DNA of 64,000 bases from a virus, in IMG/VR virus record IMGVR_UViG_3300028553_000005, positions 62,001 to 126,000 of that record; one strand, written 5' to 3'. How positions within the stretch are numbered: position 1 is the stretch's first letter; each line of letters opens with the position of its first letter. Of this stretch, positions 25,817 to 34,287 are shown piece by piece. Under the pieces are notes generated by a model that saw nothing but the letters and a program-made list of their open reading frames with translations, was not told the origin of the DNA and did no database searches. The translations under genes were made by a program, and so were the position numbers.

Positions 25817-26158
25817 TTAAGCGTTAGCAGTTTCGAGATAAGATAATACCAATTGTGCTCTGTCGTTTGCACTAGCACTAATTGAGAATGAATCTCCAGT
25901 TTGTAATATTAATTTACCAGTTAACAGACTTGCAGCATCACTAACAGGTATGGTTGTATTTTTAATAAGTGATACTGAATTACCACTACGAACATGGTTA
26001 GCCGAAACAGTTACAGAATTAGTAGGATCAATATTTGAAACTTGTGTCAACAGAACAACAGTTGTTACACCAGCAGGTGTGGTATATACGGTTGTCGTTG
26101 ACGTTGTAACGTTGGCTGTTGTTGTTTTAAATGTATTTAATGGAATTTGTGTTGCCAT
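25817..26158 (-). CDS. Small beta-sandwich phage protein (paralogue 3 of 3)
   Basis: A 113-residue protein starting MATQIPLNTFKTTTANV, with TTTVYTTPAGVTTVVLL, a central SVTVSANHVRSG strand, TTIPVSDAASLLTGKLIL and a C-terminal AQLVLSYLE strand. It is the clearest member of the three small paralogues. It lies between the beta-helix protein gene (26163) and the stalk gene (24729), with 4- and 8-base gaps. Structural role inferred. Confidence 0.62.
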   Translation of the reverse strand: MATQIPLNTFKTTTANVTTSTTTVYTTPAGVTTVVLLTQVSNIDPTNSVTVSANHVRSGNSVSLIKNTTIPVSDAASLLTGKLILQTGDSFSISASANDRAQLVLSYLETANA

Positions 26159-26162
26159 TTTA

Positions 26163-28055
26163 TTAACCTTCTAGAGCGAGTATATAAGGAGTCATTTCAG
26201 CAAAAAGACTTTTCGAAAAGGTTCTTCCTGAAATCGTAGATGTTGACTGATTAATCGTTAAATCAGATACAACAAAATTACCACTTTGGTCTGTTGAAGT
26301 AGCAAACACAGCACCTTCATCAATTCCAATTATCTGTGCAGCCGAGTTAGCAATACCACCTAACTTAGGTAAAGCATTAATTGATGTACCAGCACCAACA
26401 TATTCAAAAGTCTGGCCGGATGCTCTCAATTGACTTTGCTGATAAAATTTAACACCTGTTCCACTTGAGAATGAATTTGCAATTGAGTTTTGGAATGTTA
26501 CTGTTGTATTACCACCACTTAATGTTGTTGCTTCAGTAACAGGATAATAACTTTCAGCTGCATCTCCATCTATTTTCATAATCAAACCTGTGTATGGAAT
26601 AGTTGCTGTGATTCCCAAAGCACTATTCGCTACGACATTATTTAGGTCGATTGTAAAAGTTGCTTCAGCACTAGTCATTGACAAATTAGCTGTCATCGCC
26701 AACTTACCTTTACCGTTGGCAACTAAACCTTTGTTACCAAAGTTTACGTTACAGTTACCCATTGAAGCAGTACCACCTGATTCGGCTAAGAATGCCGTAT
26801 CACAGAAAATACCATAAATGGAAACCAACTGTGTGTAACCATCATTCAATACATGTATCCCCGTACCACCAGAATTGACCTGAGTGAATTGTGCAGAGAT
26901 AATACTCTTGTTGCCTGTCGCCAAATCTCCATCGATTTTGATGCCTGTTCCTGTCGTTGTGATTGACGAGCAATTATAAATGTATGGACTACCAGTAATG
27001 TATGTGGTATACCTAGAACTTGCAGCTGCAGGTGAATTTCTAAGTGGTATGCCTAAAGAATATACAGAAGTATTATTTGGTTGTGTTGACCAGTTTGCAT
27101 CTACTGTGGCAACTTTTGTTGTGCCGTTGTAAGAAGAAACATTGGCTGATTGTCCTGATCCTGTTCCACCAGTAATAGTAACTTTCATACTCTTATAATG
27201 ATCGGTGTAAGTCGATGCGCCAGAATTTAAAGTAATTGTATTTGCACCACCGGCTTGTGCTGTACCTGTTTCTAATGTAGTTGTTGGAAAAGAAACAGCG
27301 GCACCAGTATATTCTATAAATTTAAAACCAGTTACATAACTGTTATTGTTTACATAGAAAACATTATTAGAAGTTGTTGTTGGTTTAATAATACAAGTTC
27401 TTTCACCAGAACCTTGTACTTGAACATTCTGTGGAATAATAATTGGTGTAATTTCTGTATATGTTCCTGAATGAACTACAACAGAATCACCAGGTTGTGC
27501 CAGAGCTACAGCTGCACGAATGGTTGCCTTAGCGGCACTTGGTGTATCACCTTTAAAGTTATCGTTACCATTCATTGCCACATGCCAAGTGTTACCTGTT
27601 GGTGCAGAAGATATATCAATAATTTGACCATTGTTTAATTGAATAAACATTCTACCATCAATTAGATTGATAGATGGTTCACCTGGTTTTAAACTGTTAA
27701 CTGCTGGTATTGTACCAGAAGCAGTATTAGAAAATGTTAATGATACATTAGAAATAGCACCAGCAGCAATTGTGTTTGCAAAATTATATGATGCCTGTGC
27801 TAACACATTGGCTGAATTGGCTTTATCAAATGCTAATTGACCAACTGTACCTGTGGCAGTATTGGCTGCATTAAAAGCCGCTTGAGCAAATGATTTAGTT
27901 GCAAGTGTTGTACCACCTAGAGTTACACCATCATGAACAACAACTGTTTTTTGGTCTGTATCAACCGTGAGTTCGGCCAAAGCACCAGTAAAAGATGCTG
28001 TCTGTGCCGTAGTACCTCTACGGATTTGAACTATAGTAGAATTGTTAGCTGCCAT
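26163..28055 (-). CDS. Right-handed beta-helix fibre protein
   Basis: The 630-residue protein starts with the phage fibre N-module (IVQIRRGTTAQTASFTG, AELTVDTDQKTVVVHDG; residues 7-50), then Ala/Asn repeats, then WHVAMNGNDNFKGDTPSAAKATIRAA (about 155-180), GDSVVVHSGTYTEITPIIIP and VQVQGSGERTCIIKP, which is the start of a parallel beta-helix as in pectate-lyase-like spikes (about 155-470). The C-terminus is a separate beta domain ending in MTPYILALEG. No catalytic residues can be assigned. It has a perfect late promoter box just upstream. Confidence 0.72.
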   Translation of the reverse strand: MAANNSTIVQIRRGTTAQTASFTGALAELTVDTDQKTVVVHDGVTLGGTTLATKSFAQAAFNAANTATGTVGQLAFDKANSANVLAQASYNFANTIAAGAISNVSLTFSNTASGTIPAVNSLKPGEPSINLIDGRMFIQLNNGQIIDISSAPTGNTWHVAMNGNDNFKGDTPSAAKATIRAAVALAQPGDSVVVHSGTYTEITPIIIPQNVQVQGSGERTCIIKPTTTSNNVFYVNNNSYVTGFKFIEYTGAAVSFPTTTLETGTAQAGGANTITLNSGASTYTDHYKSMKVTITGGTGSGQSANVSSYNGTTKVATVDANWSTQPNNTSVYSLGIPLRNSPAAASSRYTTYITGSPYIYNCSSITTTGTGIKIDGDLATGNKSIISAQFTQVNSGGTGIHVLNDGYTQLVSIYGIFCDTAFLAESGGTASMGNCNVNFGNKGLVANGKGKLAMTANLSMTSAEATFTIDLNNVVANSALGITATIPYTGLIMKIDGDAAESYYPVTEATTLSGGNTTVTFQNSIANSFSSGTGVKFYQQSQLRASGQTFEYVGAGTSINALPKLGGIANSAAQIIGIDEGAVFATSTDQSGNFVVSDLTINQSTSTISGRTFSKSLFAEMTPYILALEG

Positions 28056-28076
28056 ATTTTTTCCAACTTATATGTA

Positions 28077-28084
28077 TATTTATA
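28077..28084 (-). promoter_or_regulatory. Late promoter box TATAAATA before beta-helix gene
   Basis: A perfect TATAAATA on the minus strand lies 21 bases before the ATG at 28055 and overlaps the stop codon of the upstream gene. Same geometry as before gene 13. Confidence 0.62.
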
Positions 28085-28571
28085 GTGTTCCGTAATCGAA
28101 TAATATTGGACCCGGTGTTTGGGGTATCCAACCGTGGTCTATATATTGACCACCGGTTATCGTATAAGTTCCTGCTCCCGTGTTTGCTTGATCAAAAGCC
28201 GCTTGAGCCAAAACATTGGCTGAATTGGCTTTATCTCTGGCAAATTGATCGGTTGAATCGCCACCGCCGCTTGCTGTAGAATTAATTGTGATTCTTTTAT
28301 TAAATGTGTCCGTAGATATGGTAATATTATTACCAGGAAGAATTGATAGTGTATCATACGGAGAAGTTGCTAATATCAGAGAAGAATTAGCATTGATTGT
28401 AGCAAAAGAATCGGTTGCTGGGCTAGTAGAAATACTAGCGATTGAACCATTTGAGGCTTTATAGAACAGTTTTCCATCAGCGTAGTTTAACGCCAACTCA
28501 CCATACGATAGTGAAGGTGGTACGTTACCTGTTACACCTGATTTCTTTAACTGTACTGTTGTGTTTGCCAT
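28080..28571 (-). CDS. Short fibre protein with phage N-module
   Basis: The 163-residue protein opens MANTTVQLKKSGVTGNVPPSL, then YGELALNYADGKLFYKASNG (residues 23-42), the same N-terminal module as the long fibres. It follows with a beta segment (ILPGNNITISTDTFNKRITI) and an Ala/Asn unit, and ends GPILFDYGTL. It is much shorter than its relatives and may be a collar or adaptor for them, or a reduced fibre. Located between a coiled-coil gene and the beta-helix gene. Confidence 0.6.
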   Translation of the reverse strand: MANTTVQLKKSGVTGNVPPSLSYGELALNYADGKLFYKASNGSIASISTSPATDSFATINANSSLILATSPYDTLSILPGNNITISTDTFNKRITINSTASGGGDSTDQFARDKANSANVLAQAAFDQANTGAGTYTITGGQYIDHGWIPQTPGPILFDYGTL

Positions 28572-28576
28572 TTACC

Positions 28577-29182
28577 TTAAAAACTTCCGCCATCTTTGAG
28601 TGTATCTTCCGAATTACTAAAAACATCCAATGTTGGTGTTTCAGTAACTTCTTTTTTTACTTCCTCAACTTTTTTTCTTTTAGCAGGAGTTAATTGTAAA
28701 TAGTCAATCTTATCATTTAGTTCTTTAATTTTTAATTCATACGAACTAGTTAAATCAGCAATAATTTTTTCATTATCAACACGAACATTATTTAATTCTT
28801 CCCGTGTTTTGTTTAACTCGGTTCTGAAAGTGTCTACATGTTGTACTTGATGTTTAACATTTTCATATTCAGCTTTCATTGTTTTTAACTGAGAAATCTC
28901 CTGATTCAATGTGTTGATTGTGTTTACATGGTCTTTGATACTATTTTCTAAATTTTGATAACGTTGATTATCAGAATCATTTTGCTGTTTTTTAGCAGAT
29001 TCTAAATCTACTTTAAGAGCATTAATAGTACCATCTAAACCTTCAACCTTCTTAGTGTGTTCCTCAATTATTTCTTTGCTGATTCTGTCATTTGCTTGTA
29101 ATGAAATGTTTCTTATCAAACAATCATTTAATGTAGTAATCAATCCCTCAATATAATAATTAACAAACTTTTCATTACCCAT
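28577..29182 (-). CDS. Coiled-coil structural protein with C-terminal DGGSF
   Basis: The 201-residue product starts MGNEKFVNYYIEGLITTLND and has a continuous, charged heptad-like helix from about residue 35 to 165, then a Lys/Glu linker (PAKRKKVEEVKKEV) and a low-complexity tail that ends DTLKDGGSF. No enzyme motif is seen. The tail sequence matches the ends of the next three genes upstream. It could be an elongated bridge in the tail, similar in principle to fibritin-type coiled coils, but homology to T4 wac is not evident. Confidence 0.65.
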   Translation of the reverse strand: MGNEKFVNYYIEGLITTLNDCLIRNISLQANDRISKEIIEEHTKKVEGLDGTINALKVDLESAKKQQNDSDNQRYQNLENSIKDHVNTINTLNQEISQLKTMKAEYENVKHQVQHVDTFRTELNKTREELNNVRVDNEKIIADLTSSYELKIKELNDKIDYLQLTPAKRKKVEEVKKEVTETPTLDVFSNSEDTLKDGGSF

Positions 29183-29220
29183 TTCAAACTCCCTATTATA
29201 AAAAAATTATATAGTATTAC

Positions 29221-31029
29221 TTAGAATGTGCCTCCATCAAGAGCACTTGTCCAAACCGGAACACCAGCATTAGTAACAGTAAGAAGTTGATTACTAAATG
29301 TTTGATCAGAAGTACCAGCAGCTGCAGTTACTAATAGTCCGTCAGTAGAGTTACCATATACTAGACCGTTAGTAGTAAATGTTGAACGACCTGTACCGCC
29401 TTGGCCAATTGTTAGACCAGAGATTGCAGAGAACGTTGCAGCTGTTACACGACCATAAGCATCAACACTTAACGAAGATACTGTATTGTTAGCGGCACCA
29501 GAACCTGTTGCTGTGTATGTTGAGTTAGCAAGAGTTTGTAAAGCGCCTGAGCCATTACCAACAAGAATTGCACCATTTGTAAATGAACCTTGGCCTGTAC
29601 CGCCTCTTTCAACACCCAATGTGCCAGCAGTAATCTGTGATGCATTAATTGCAATATCAGCACCAGTAGCAGCAGTTACACGACCATAATTGTCAACTGA
29701 AAGTGATGTGATTGTTTTAGCAGCAGCTAAAGAACCAGTTAATGTATAAGAAGCATTGGCAAGACTCTTTAACGAATCTGTACCATCTGCAACAACCATC
29801 TGACCAAACGTAAAGTCAGTTGATGCTACTACAGCATTATTTGCCTTATCGAAAGCAGCTTGTGCCTTGGTATCAGCATGAGTAATGTTGGTATTTTGTG
29901 TTGCATCTACGCCTTGTGTGTAGATAGTATTAGCATTTGCATTACTTGCTGTTGTTGATGTTGTATTGGCAAGGTTGTATAGACCTTGAATATGAGTATC
30001 TAAATTGATACCATTGTTAATAATGCCAGTAGATTTAACATATCCAACATTAACGTTTGCTGTGTTAAAGCTGGCGTTGGCTACATCGATACTATTACCA
30101 ATTAATTCTGGAGTGTATCCATCAAATACATAGTATTCTTTTGTACCAGCATCACGGAAGAAACCAGTATGTCTTGCAACACTACTACCATCCGTGTAAT
30201 GTCCAGCAAAACCAATGTCAACCGCATCAGAACTATTGTTCGAAGCTAAAATAATTAATGGGTCAACAACATTCAATGTAGCTGTATTAACTGTTGTATG
30301 CATACCTTGAACTGTTAAATTGCCAGCAATTGTTACAGAACCATCAATTGTTTGACTTGTGATTGCTGTATTGGAACGAACAACAGTTGTGTCAACATCT
30401 AATGTAATTGTGTTGGCTGTAATTGCCGATGTGATGCCAGCACCACCAACCACATATAGTGTTTCACCACCATCAATTTGAGTTGTACCGGAATCACCAG
30501 AAAGACCAAATGATGTGGAAATGGACTGCGTTGAAATGGCTGTAACACGTCCGTTAGCGGCAACAGTAACAACTGGAATGGCAGTAGAAGAACCGTATGA
30601 ACCAGCACTTAGACCTGGAATGGCATTAAGTGAGGCATTTAATGTAACTGCACCTGTACCATCAAAGTTAACGCCGGTAGCAGAGATGTCGCCACCAGAA
30701 ATAGAGAAACTTCTTGGTGTCTGTAGACGGACAGCAGCATTGGCAACACCGTCAATTGTACCAGAAATGAATCCTGTTACTGTGATGTTTGTAAAGGTTG
30801 AATTACCTGAAGCATCACGTTTAACGATTGTGTCTGGAGTTGCAGCCGAAGTTGCATTGTCGATTGCTTGAGTATAATAGACACCACCAACGTTGATGGC
30901 ACCGTTACCAGCGGCAGTACCTAAGAAAAGAGTATTCGATAGATACGAATAACCTAACTCACCAGCTGCCAGGGAACTTGGTCTGGTTGTGCTTGACGAG
31001 CGTTTGATTAAAATATTTGTATTTGCCAT
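29221..31029 (-). CDS. Long fibre stalk protein with C-terminal DGGTF
   Basis: The 602-residue protein begins with the N-module ILIKRSSSTTRPSSLAAGELGYSY, then a long beta-rich stalk with repeated VTVAANGRVTAIS, SLSVDNYGRVTAA and SLSVDAYGRVTAA units (about 150-560), a GNLTVQGMHTTVNTATLNVVDPLIIL block and a GFFRDAGTKEYYVFDGYTPEL segment close to that of the 24729 product. It ends SALDGGTF. The pattern is that of large tail fibres of T4-like marine phages. A ribosome site (AAGGAAAA) precedes the start. Confidence 0.72.
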   Translation of the reverse strand: MANTNILIKRSSSTTRPSSLAAGELGYSYLSNTLFLGTAAGNGAINVGGVYYTQAIDNATSAATPDTIVKRDASGNSTFTNITVTGFISGTIDGVANAAVRLQTPRSFSISGGDISATGVNFDGTGAVTLNASLNAIPGLSAGSYGSSTAIPVVTVAANGRVTAISTQSISTSFGLSGDSGTTQIDGGETLYVVGGAGITSAITANTITLDVDTTVVRSNTAITSQTIDGSVTIAGNLTVQGMHTTVNTATLNVVDPLIILASNNSSDAVDIGFAGHYTDGSSVARHTGFFRDAGTKEYYVFDGYTPELIGNSIDVANASFNTANVNVGYVKSTGIINNGINLDTHIQGLYNLANTTSTTASNANANTIYTQGVDATQNTNITHADTKAQAAFDKANNAVVASTDFTFGQMVVADGTDSLKSLANASYTLTGSLAAAKTITSLSVDNYGRVTAATGADIAINASQITAGTLGVERGGTGQGSFTNGAILVGNGSGALQTLANSTYTATGSGAANNTVSSLSVDAYGRVTAATFSAISGLTIGQGGTGRSTFTTNGLVYGNSTDGLLVTAAAGTSDQTFSNQLLTVTNAGVPVWTSALDGGTF

Positions 31030-31065
31030 TTGTTTTCCTTATTATTAGGCGTTAACCACTATTAC

Positions 31066-31073
31066 TATTTAGA
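31066..31073 (-). promoter_or_regulatory. Possible late promoter box TCTAAATA
   Basis: 7 of 8 match to TATAAATA on the minus strand, 36 bases before the ATG at 31029; it overlaps the stop codon of the 31069 gene, so it may be chance. Confidence 0.3.
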
Positions 31074-31305
31074 AATTTCCACCGTCTACGGTAGCTACAT
31101 TTATATTACCTGCTGAATCTCTTAGAACTATTGTATTTGCTGCATTTTCGGTGGTTGTGAGACCACCAATTCTAATAATTTGACCAGTCCTATCACCAAT
31201 ATAAAGTGTATTGGCTATAAAAGAATAAGCCAACTCACCATCATTGAGAGTTGTTGGTCTCGTATTTGCATACGACCGAAGTATTTGTATTGATGTATTG
31301 GACAC
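31069..31305 (-). CDS. Mini-fibre N-module protein with C-terminal DGGNF
   Basis: A 78-residue protein: SIQILRSYANTRPTTLNDGELAYSFIANTLYIGD is the same N-module that starts the 29221 fibre, followed by a short TIVLRDSAGNINVATVDGGNF. It is essentially a fibre N-terminal head plus the C-terminal tag with no stalk. It is 1 base away from the next gene upstream. It may compete with or cap a fibre attachment site; this is inference. Confidence 0.65.
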   Translation of the reverse strand: MSNTSIQILRSYANTRPTTLNDGELAYSFIANTLYIGDRTGQIIRIGGLTTTENAANTIVLRDSAGNINVATVDGGNF

Positions 31306-31533
31306 TTAGAATGTTCCTGCGTCTAGTCCAGCCACAGCGGCCGATACTGGTGCAACAATAAACGAATCGGTTGCAGCTCTATATACCAGAACTTCTCCGT
31401 CTGCAGCACCTCTAACATCAACATCAGTAGCACCTTTAATTGTACCTGAACCGCCATAATTAATCGAGCTAACTCTTGGATTAACTGTTGTACCTACTTG
31501 TACTCTTACTGTTCCTATGGTTTGATCTGGCAT
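31306..31533 (-). CDS. Small phage structural protein with C-terminal DAGTF
   Basis: A 75-residue protein: IGTVRVQVGTTVNPRVSSI, then a Gly-rich turn, DVRGAADGEVLVYRAATDSFIVAP, and the tail AAVAGLDAGTF. The DGEVLVYRA segment resembles the module in other fibre starts of this window (GDVLIYDSTFPGGRKW in the 24729 product). It is flanked closely by genes of the same transcription unit (1 and 3 bases). Function unknown. Confidence 0.6.
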   Translation of the reverse strand: MPDQTIGTVRVQVGTTVNPRVSSINYGGSGTIKGATDVDVRGAADGEVLVYRAATDSFIVAPVSAAVAGLDAGTF

Positions 31534-31536
31534 TTT

Positions 31537-31875
31537 TTACCTCGTAACTGATGGAGAAACATCTACAGAACCTTCCAATATTCTTGTAATTTGGCCATTA
31601 TTTGTTCCAATAATTTTGGTATCATAAACATAACGACCTGGGGCAATATTTGCCGTTACTGCTGAAGATAAACTAAGAGTAATTGAACCTTGACCAGAAT
31701 TGACACTCGTAGTAAACGTAGCCGTGGTGTTAGCGGAATAATGTGACTTACGAATTTGGCTCTGAGCCGTATAGTTTGTCAAATCAAAGACATCTCCATA
31801 GACATCATCAACGGTGATTGTCGTAGTGAAAGAAGTACCTTGTTCGATGTATAGATTTGAATAGGCTGCCGGCAT
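31537..31875 (-). CDS. Small beta-sandwich protein of the fibre operon
   Basis: A 112-residue protein starting YSNLYIEQGTSFTTTITVDDVYGDVFDLTNYTAQSQIRKS in overlapping parts, then GSITLSLSSAVTANIAPGRYVYDTKI and RILEGSVDVSPSVTR. The pattern (EQG...T..D..G...DLTGY...QIR...; ...G.Y.YD..I....G...RI..G.V.V.P.VTR) is a common phage protein of baseplate/fibre regions with an Ig-like fold. It is the first of the group that leads to the DGGxF-tagged proteins. Function unknown. Confidence 0.65.
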   Translation of the reverse strand: MPAAYSNLYIEQGTSFTTTITVDDVYGDVFDLTNYTAQSQIRKSHYSANTTATFTTSVNSGQGSITLSLSSAVTANIAPGRYVYDTKIIGTNNGQITRILEGSVDVSPSVTR

Positions 31876-31909
31876 CTTATTTTACTTATAGTTAACTATT
31901 ATATTTAGG

Positions 31910-32506
31910 TTATACAAACGCTGGACCAGTAGCCCAAACTACTAAACTTTTTCTAATTCCTGAAGTAACTGGTGTTACTCTGTGTGTTTTAAAAGAAGGA
32001 AACATTGCTAAAAATCCTTTCTTTTTATCTACAGTCAATACTTCTCCTTGACTAGACAATATTTCTAAATTACCGCCCTCATATTCACTTGGGTCACTCA
32101 ACTGTAATACCATTGATAACTTTCTTGGTGCATCTTGTCCGTGATCTGCGTGCCACCGATAATGACCACCTTCTTCTTGTTTACCATAATATGTTGTATA
32201 TTGTATAGATTCATTGAATCCAGTAATATTAAATCGATAAAATTGTCCGTTCAACTGCCTTAATATCCAAGATAATTTATTAAATATCCATACATTCTTT
32301 TCACTGGGGTGTATCCAAGATATGTCACTTATTCGCACATCTTTTGGAGAAACCTCACCAGCATCTATCTTAGAATCTTCTTTCTCTAAAGAATCTCCTA
32401 GTTCTATTATCTTAGATATTTCTTCATCAGTAAACCCACCATTCCAAGTTACGAAATCTTGTTCTGTTATGCCAAAATTTGGTGACGGTGCAATCGCATA
32501 TAACAT
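31910..32506 (-). CDS. 2OG-Fe(II) oxygenase, prolyl 4-hydroxylase-like
   Basis: The 198-residue enzyme has all residues of the double-stranded beta-helix oxygenase site: iron ligands His119 and Asp121 (RWHADHG), distal His175 (FKTHRVTPV) and Arg185 ten residues later for 2-oxoglutarate. EYEGGNLEI and GFLAMFPSFKTHRV are hallmarks of the prolyl 4-hydroxylase/PiuC group. It lies 22 bases after the gene for a collagen-like protein in the same direction, whose prolines are mostly in the Y position that collagen prolyl hydroxylases modify. Hydroxylation of that protein is the leading hypothesis. Such oxygenases also occur in other marine phages with unknown targets. Confidence 0.85.
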   Translation of the reverse strand: MLYAIAPSPNFGITEQDFVTWNGGFTDEEISKIIELGDSLEKEDSKIDAGEVSPKDVRISDISWIHPSEKNVWIFNKLSWILRQLNGQFYRFNITGFNESIQYTTYYGKQEEGGHYRWHADHGQDAPRKLSMVLQLSDPSEYEGGNLEILSSQGEVLTVDKKKGFLAMFPSFKTHRVTPVTSGIRKSLVVWATGPAFV

Positions 32507-32528
32507 AATAATCCACTTTCAAAAAAAA

Positions 32529-34286
32529 TTAATTAACTGTTCTGTTCCAAGATACTGTAACTGATCCTGAATTTGTTCCTGTGCCTATTCCAATAGGATA
32601 TATTCCTCTACGATTTACTGATACTGAATTATAAGACTTAGTTTCACCTGCATCACCTGTAGAACCTAACACTCCAAGTCCTGGATCTTTTCCGTCCCAA
32701 GTTGTTGGTGCTGGCGAAGCAGAACCCCCTAAAGTTGCACCTGTTCCTATATTTCCAGTAACACCGGTAGTTCCTGGATTGCCGGCCGAACCAGCATTTC
32801 CGTTACCACCAGCACCACCAGATGTTGCATTTCCATTTGCACCAGCATTTCCTACTGAACCGGCACCACCCGTTGCACCTGGACTTCCTACAGGTGACAT
32901 GCCTGTATAATCATTAGTGAGATATGGTGTGAAAGAAAAGTTTGCTGTTCCTGAAGCGCCACCTAATCCAAAACCAGAATTGTTAGAATTACCAGCACGA
33001 CCAGCAGTAGCATTTCCTGTTCCTGAATTATATCTTGCATTATTAAACCAAGAAACATGATTCATCTGACTTGATGCTGGATTAAAAAATCCAGGATTAT
33101 TTCCTAAAGGCGAACAAAATTGAGAATTTTCTGCGCCCCAATATAGAGCGGCTGCACCACCACCGCCACCACCGCCTCCACCACCTTGACTTCCAGCCGT
33201 TCCTGGATTTCCTACGCCAGCGTTGCCAGCTAAACCTCCATTGCCATTAGCTCCTGGATTTCCAGAATTTCCTGTTGCACCTTGATTTCCTGGATTTCCA
33301 ATTAATCCAGCAGCACCGCCAGCTGTTCCTGGTCCTGCTAATCCTCCAGGACTTCCTGCGCCACCTAATCCTCCAGCGCCACCATTCCATGTATAATTAT
33401 TTACTGTGTCAAAATATGTTAAATTTCCTGGTGTACCAGTTGCGCCAGTATTTCCTGGTGTTCCTGATGAACCAAAGTTACCTGCATTACCTGGATTTCC
33501 TGCTGTACCGTCTTTACCAACCCATGTTGATGGCGCTGCACCGCCAGAACCTGCGGTAACAATTGCACTTCCTGGTGTACCTGCTGTGCCGGTACTTCCT
33601 GGAGTTCCTGGATTTCCTGGTGATCCTGACCCTCCAGTTGATCCACCATCACCACCATAACCACCCATAATAGGGGTGTAAATAGTGTTGCTGACCAAAT
33701 TTGTAGTTCCAATTGCTGATTGAGGATATACAACATTTCCACTTCCTGATCCAATAGCCGTCATACCATAAGACCTTGGACTAAGGCTGCTGTGTACTGC
33801 TCCAAGTCCTCCAGTGCCTCCTCTACCACTTGCTGCATTACCACTAGGTCCCCTAGGAGCATTTACAGGTTGAACAACAAATCCACTAGTATTTGACCAA
33901 GAAACTCCACGATTTGTAAGTGAGGTAACTCCTCTTGAACCTCCAGGACCTCCAGCACCACCGTTACCACCAGCACCTGCAGTGCCAGCTGTACCTGGAT
34001 TTCCTGCTGTACCAGCTGTTCCCGGATTACCTAATGCACCTGCATTACCGCCAACACCACCTGGACCACCAACGCCATTTGAACCTGGATTCCCAGCATT
34101 TCCTGGATTTCCAATAGTACCCGGTGTTCCTGTATTACCTCTTGCACCTTGAATACCTTGCGCACCAAATCCCGATAGGTTAACTTGTGTTATGCCTAAA
34201 GGGATTTGAAAATTTCCAGGACTATTGAAAGTTCTTGAACCAGAACTTACTACACCTTGTTTAAGTGTGCGAAAGGCAACAGGCAT
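32529..34286 (-). CDS. Collagen-like tail fibre protein
   Basis: The 585-residue protein has a short N-terminal beta strand domain (NFQIPLGITQVNLSGFG), then four blocks of Gly-X-Y triplets (roughly 42-115, 215-290, 300-375 and 465-540), with non-collagen inserts between, and a C-terminal beta segment ending VTVSWNRTVN. Typical triplets are GNP, GTP, GSP, GNA and GTA; prolines sit mostly in Y, few in X. One insert carries a run of nine or more glycines. It is probably a trimeric fibre. Its start has a clean ribosome site (AGGTAAG) and it is followed by the oxygenase gene. Confidence 0.82.
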   Translation of the reverse strand: MPVAFRTLKQGVVSSGSRTFNSPGNFQIPLGITQVNLSGFGAQGIQGARGNTGTPGTIGNPGNAGNPGSNGVGGPGGVGGNAGALGNPGTAGTAGNPGTAGTAGAGGNGGAGGPGGSRGVTSLTNRGVSWSNTSGFVVQPVNAPRGPSGNAASGRGGTGGLGAVHSSLSPRSYGMTAIGSGSGNVVYPQSAIGTTNLVSNTIYTPIMGGYGGDGGSTGGSGSPGNPGTPGSTGTAGTPGSAIVTAGSGGAAPSTWVGKDGTAGNPGNAGNFGSSGTPGNTGATGTPGNLTYFDTVNNYTWNGGAGGLGGAGSPGGLAGPGTAGGAAGLIGNPGNQGATGNSGNPGANGNGGLAGNAGVGNPGTAGSQGGGGGGGGGGAAALYWGAENSQFCSPLGNNPGFFNPASSQMNHVSWFNNARYNSGTGNATAGRAGNSNNSGFGLGGASGTANFSFTPYLTNDYTGMSPVGSPGATGGAGSVGNAGANGNATSGGAGGNGNAGSAGNPGTTGVTGNIGTGATLGGSASPAPTTWDGKDPGLGVLGSTGDAGETKSYNSVSVNRRGIYPIGIGTGTNSGSVTVSWNRTVN

Positions 34287-34287
34287 C

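Noticed and set aside
28577-29182. Coiled-coil protein as T4 fibritin (wac)
   Set aside because: No foldon-like C-terminus or sequence match is seen, and it is not next to gene 13.
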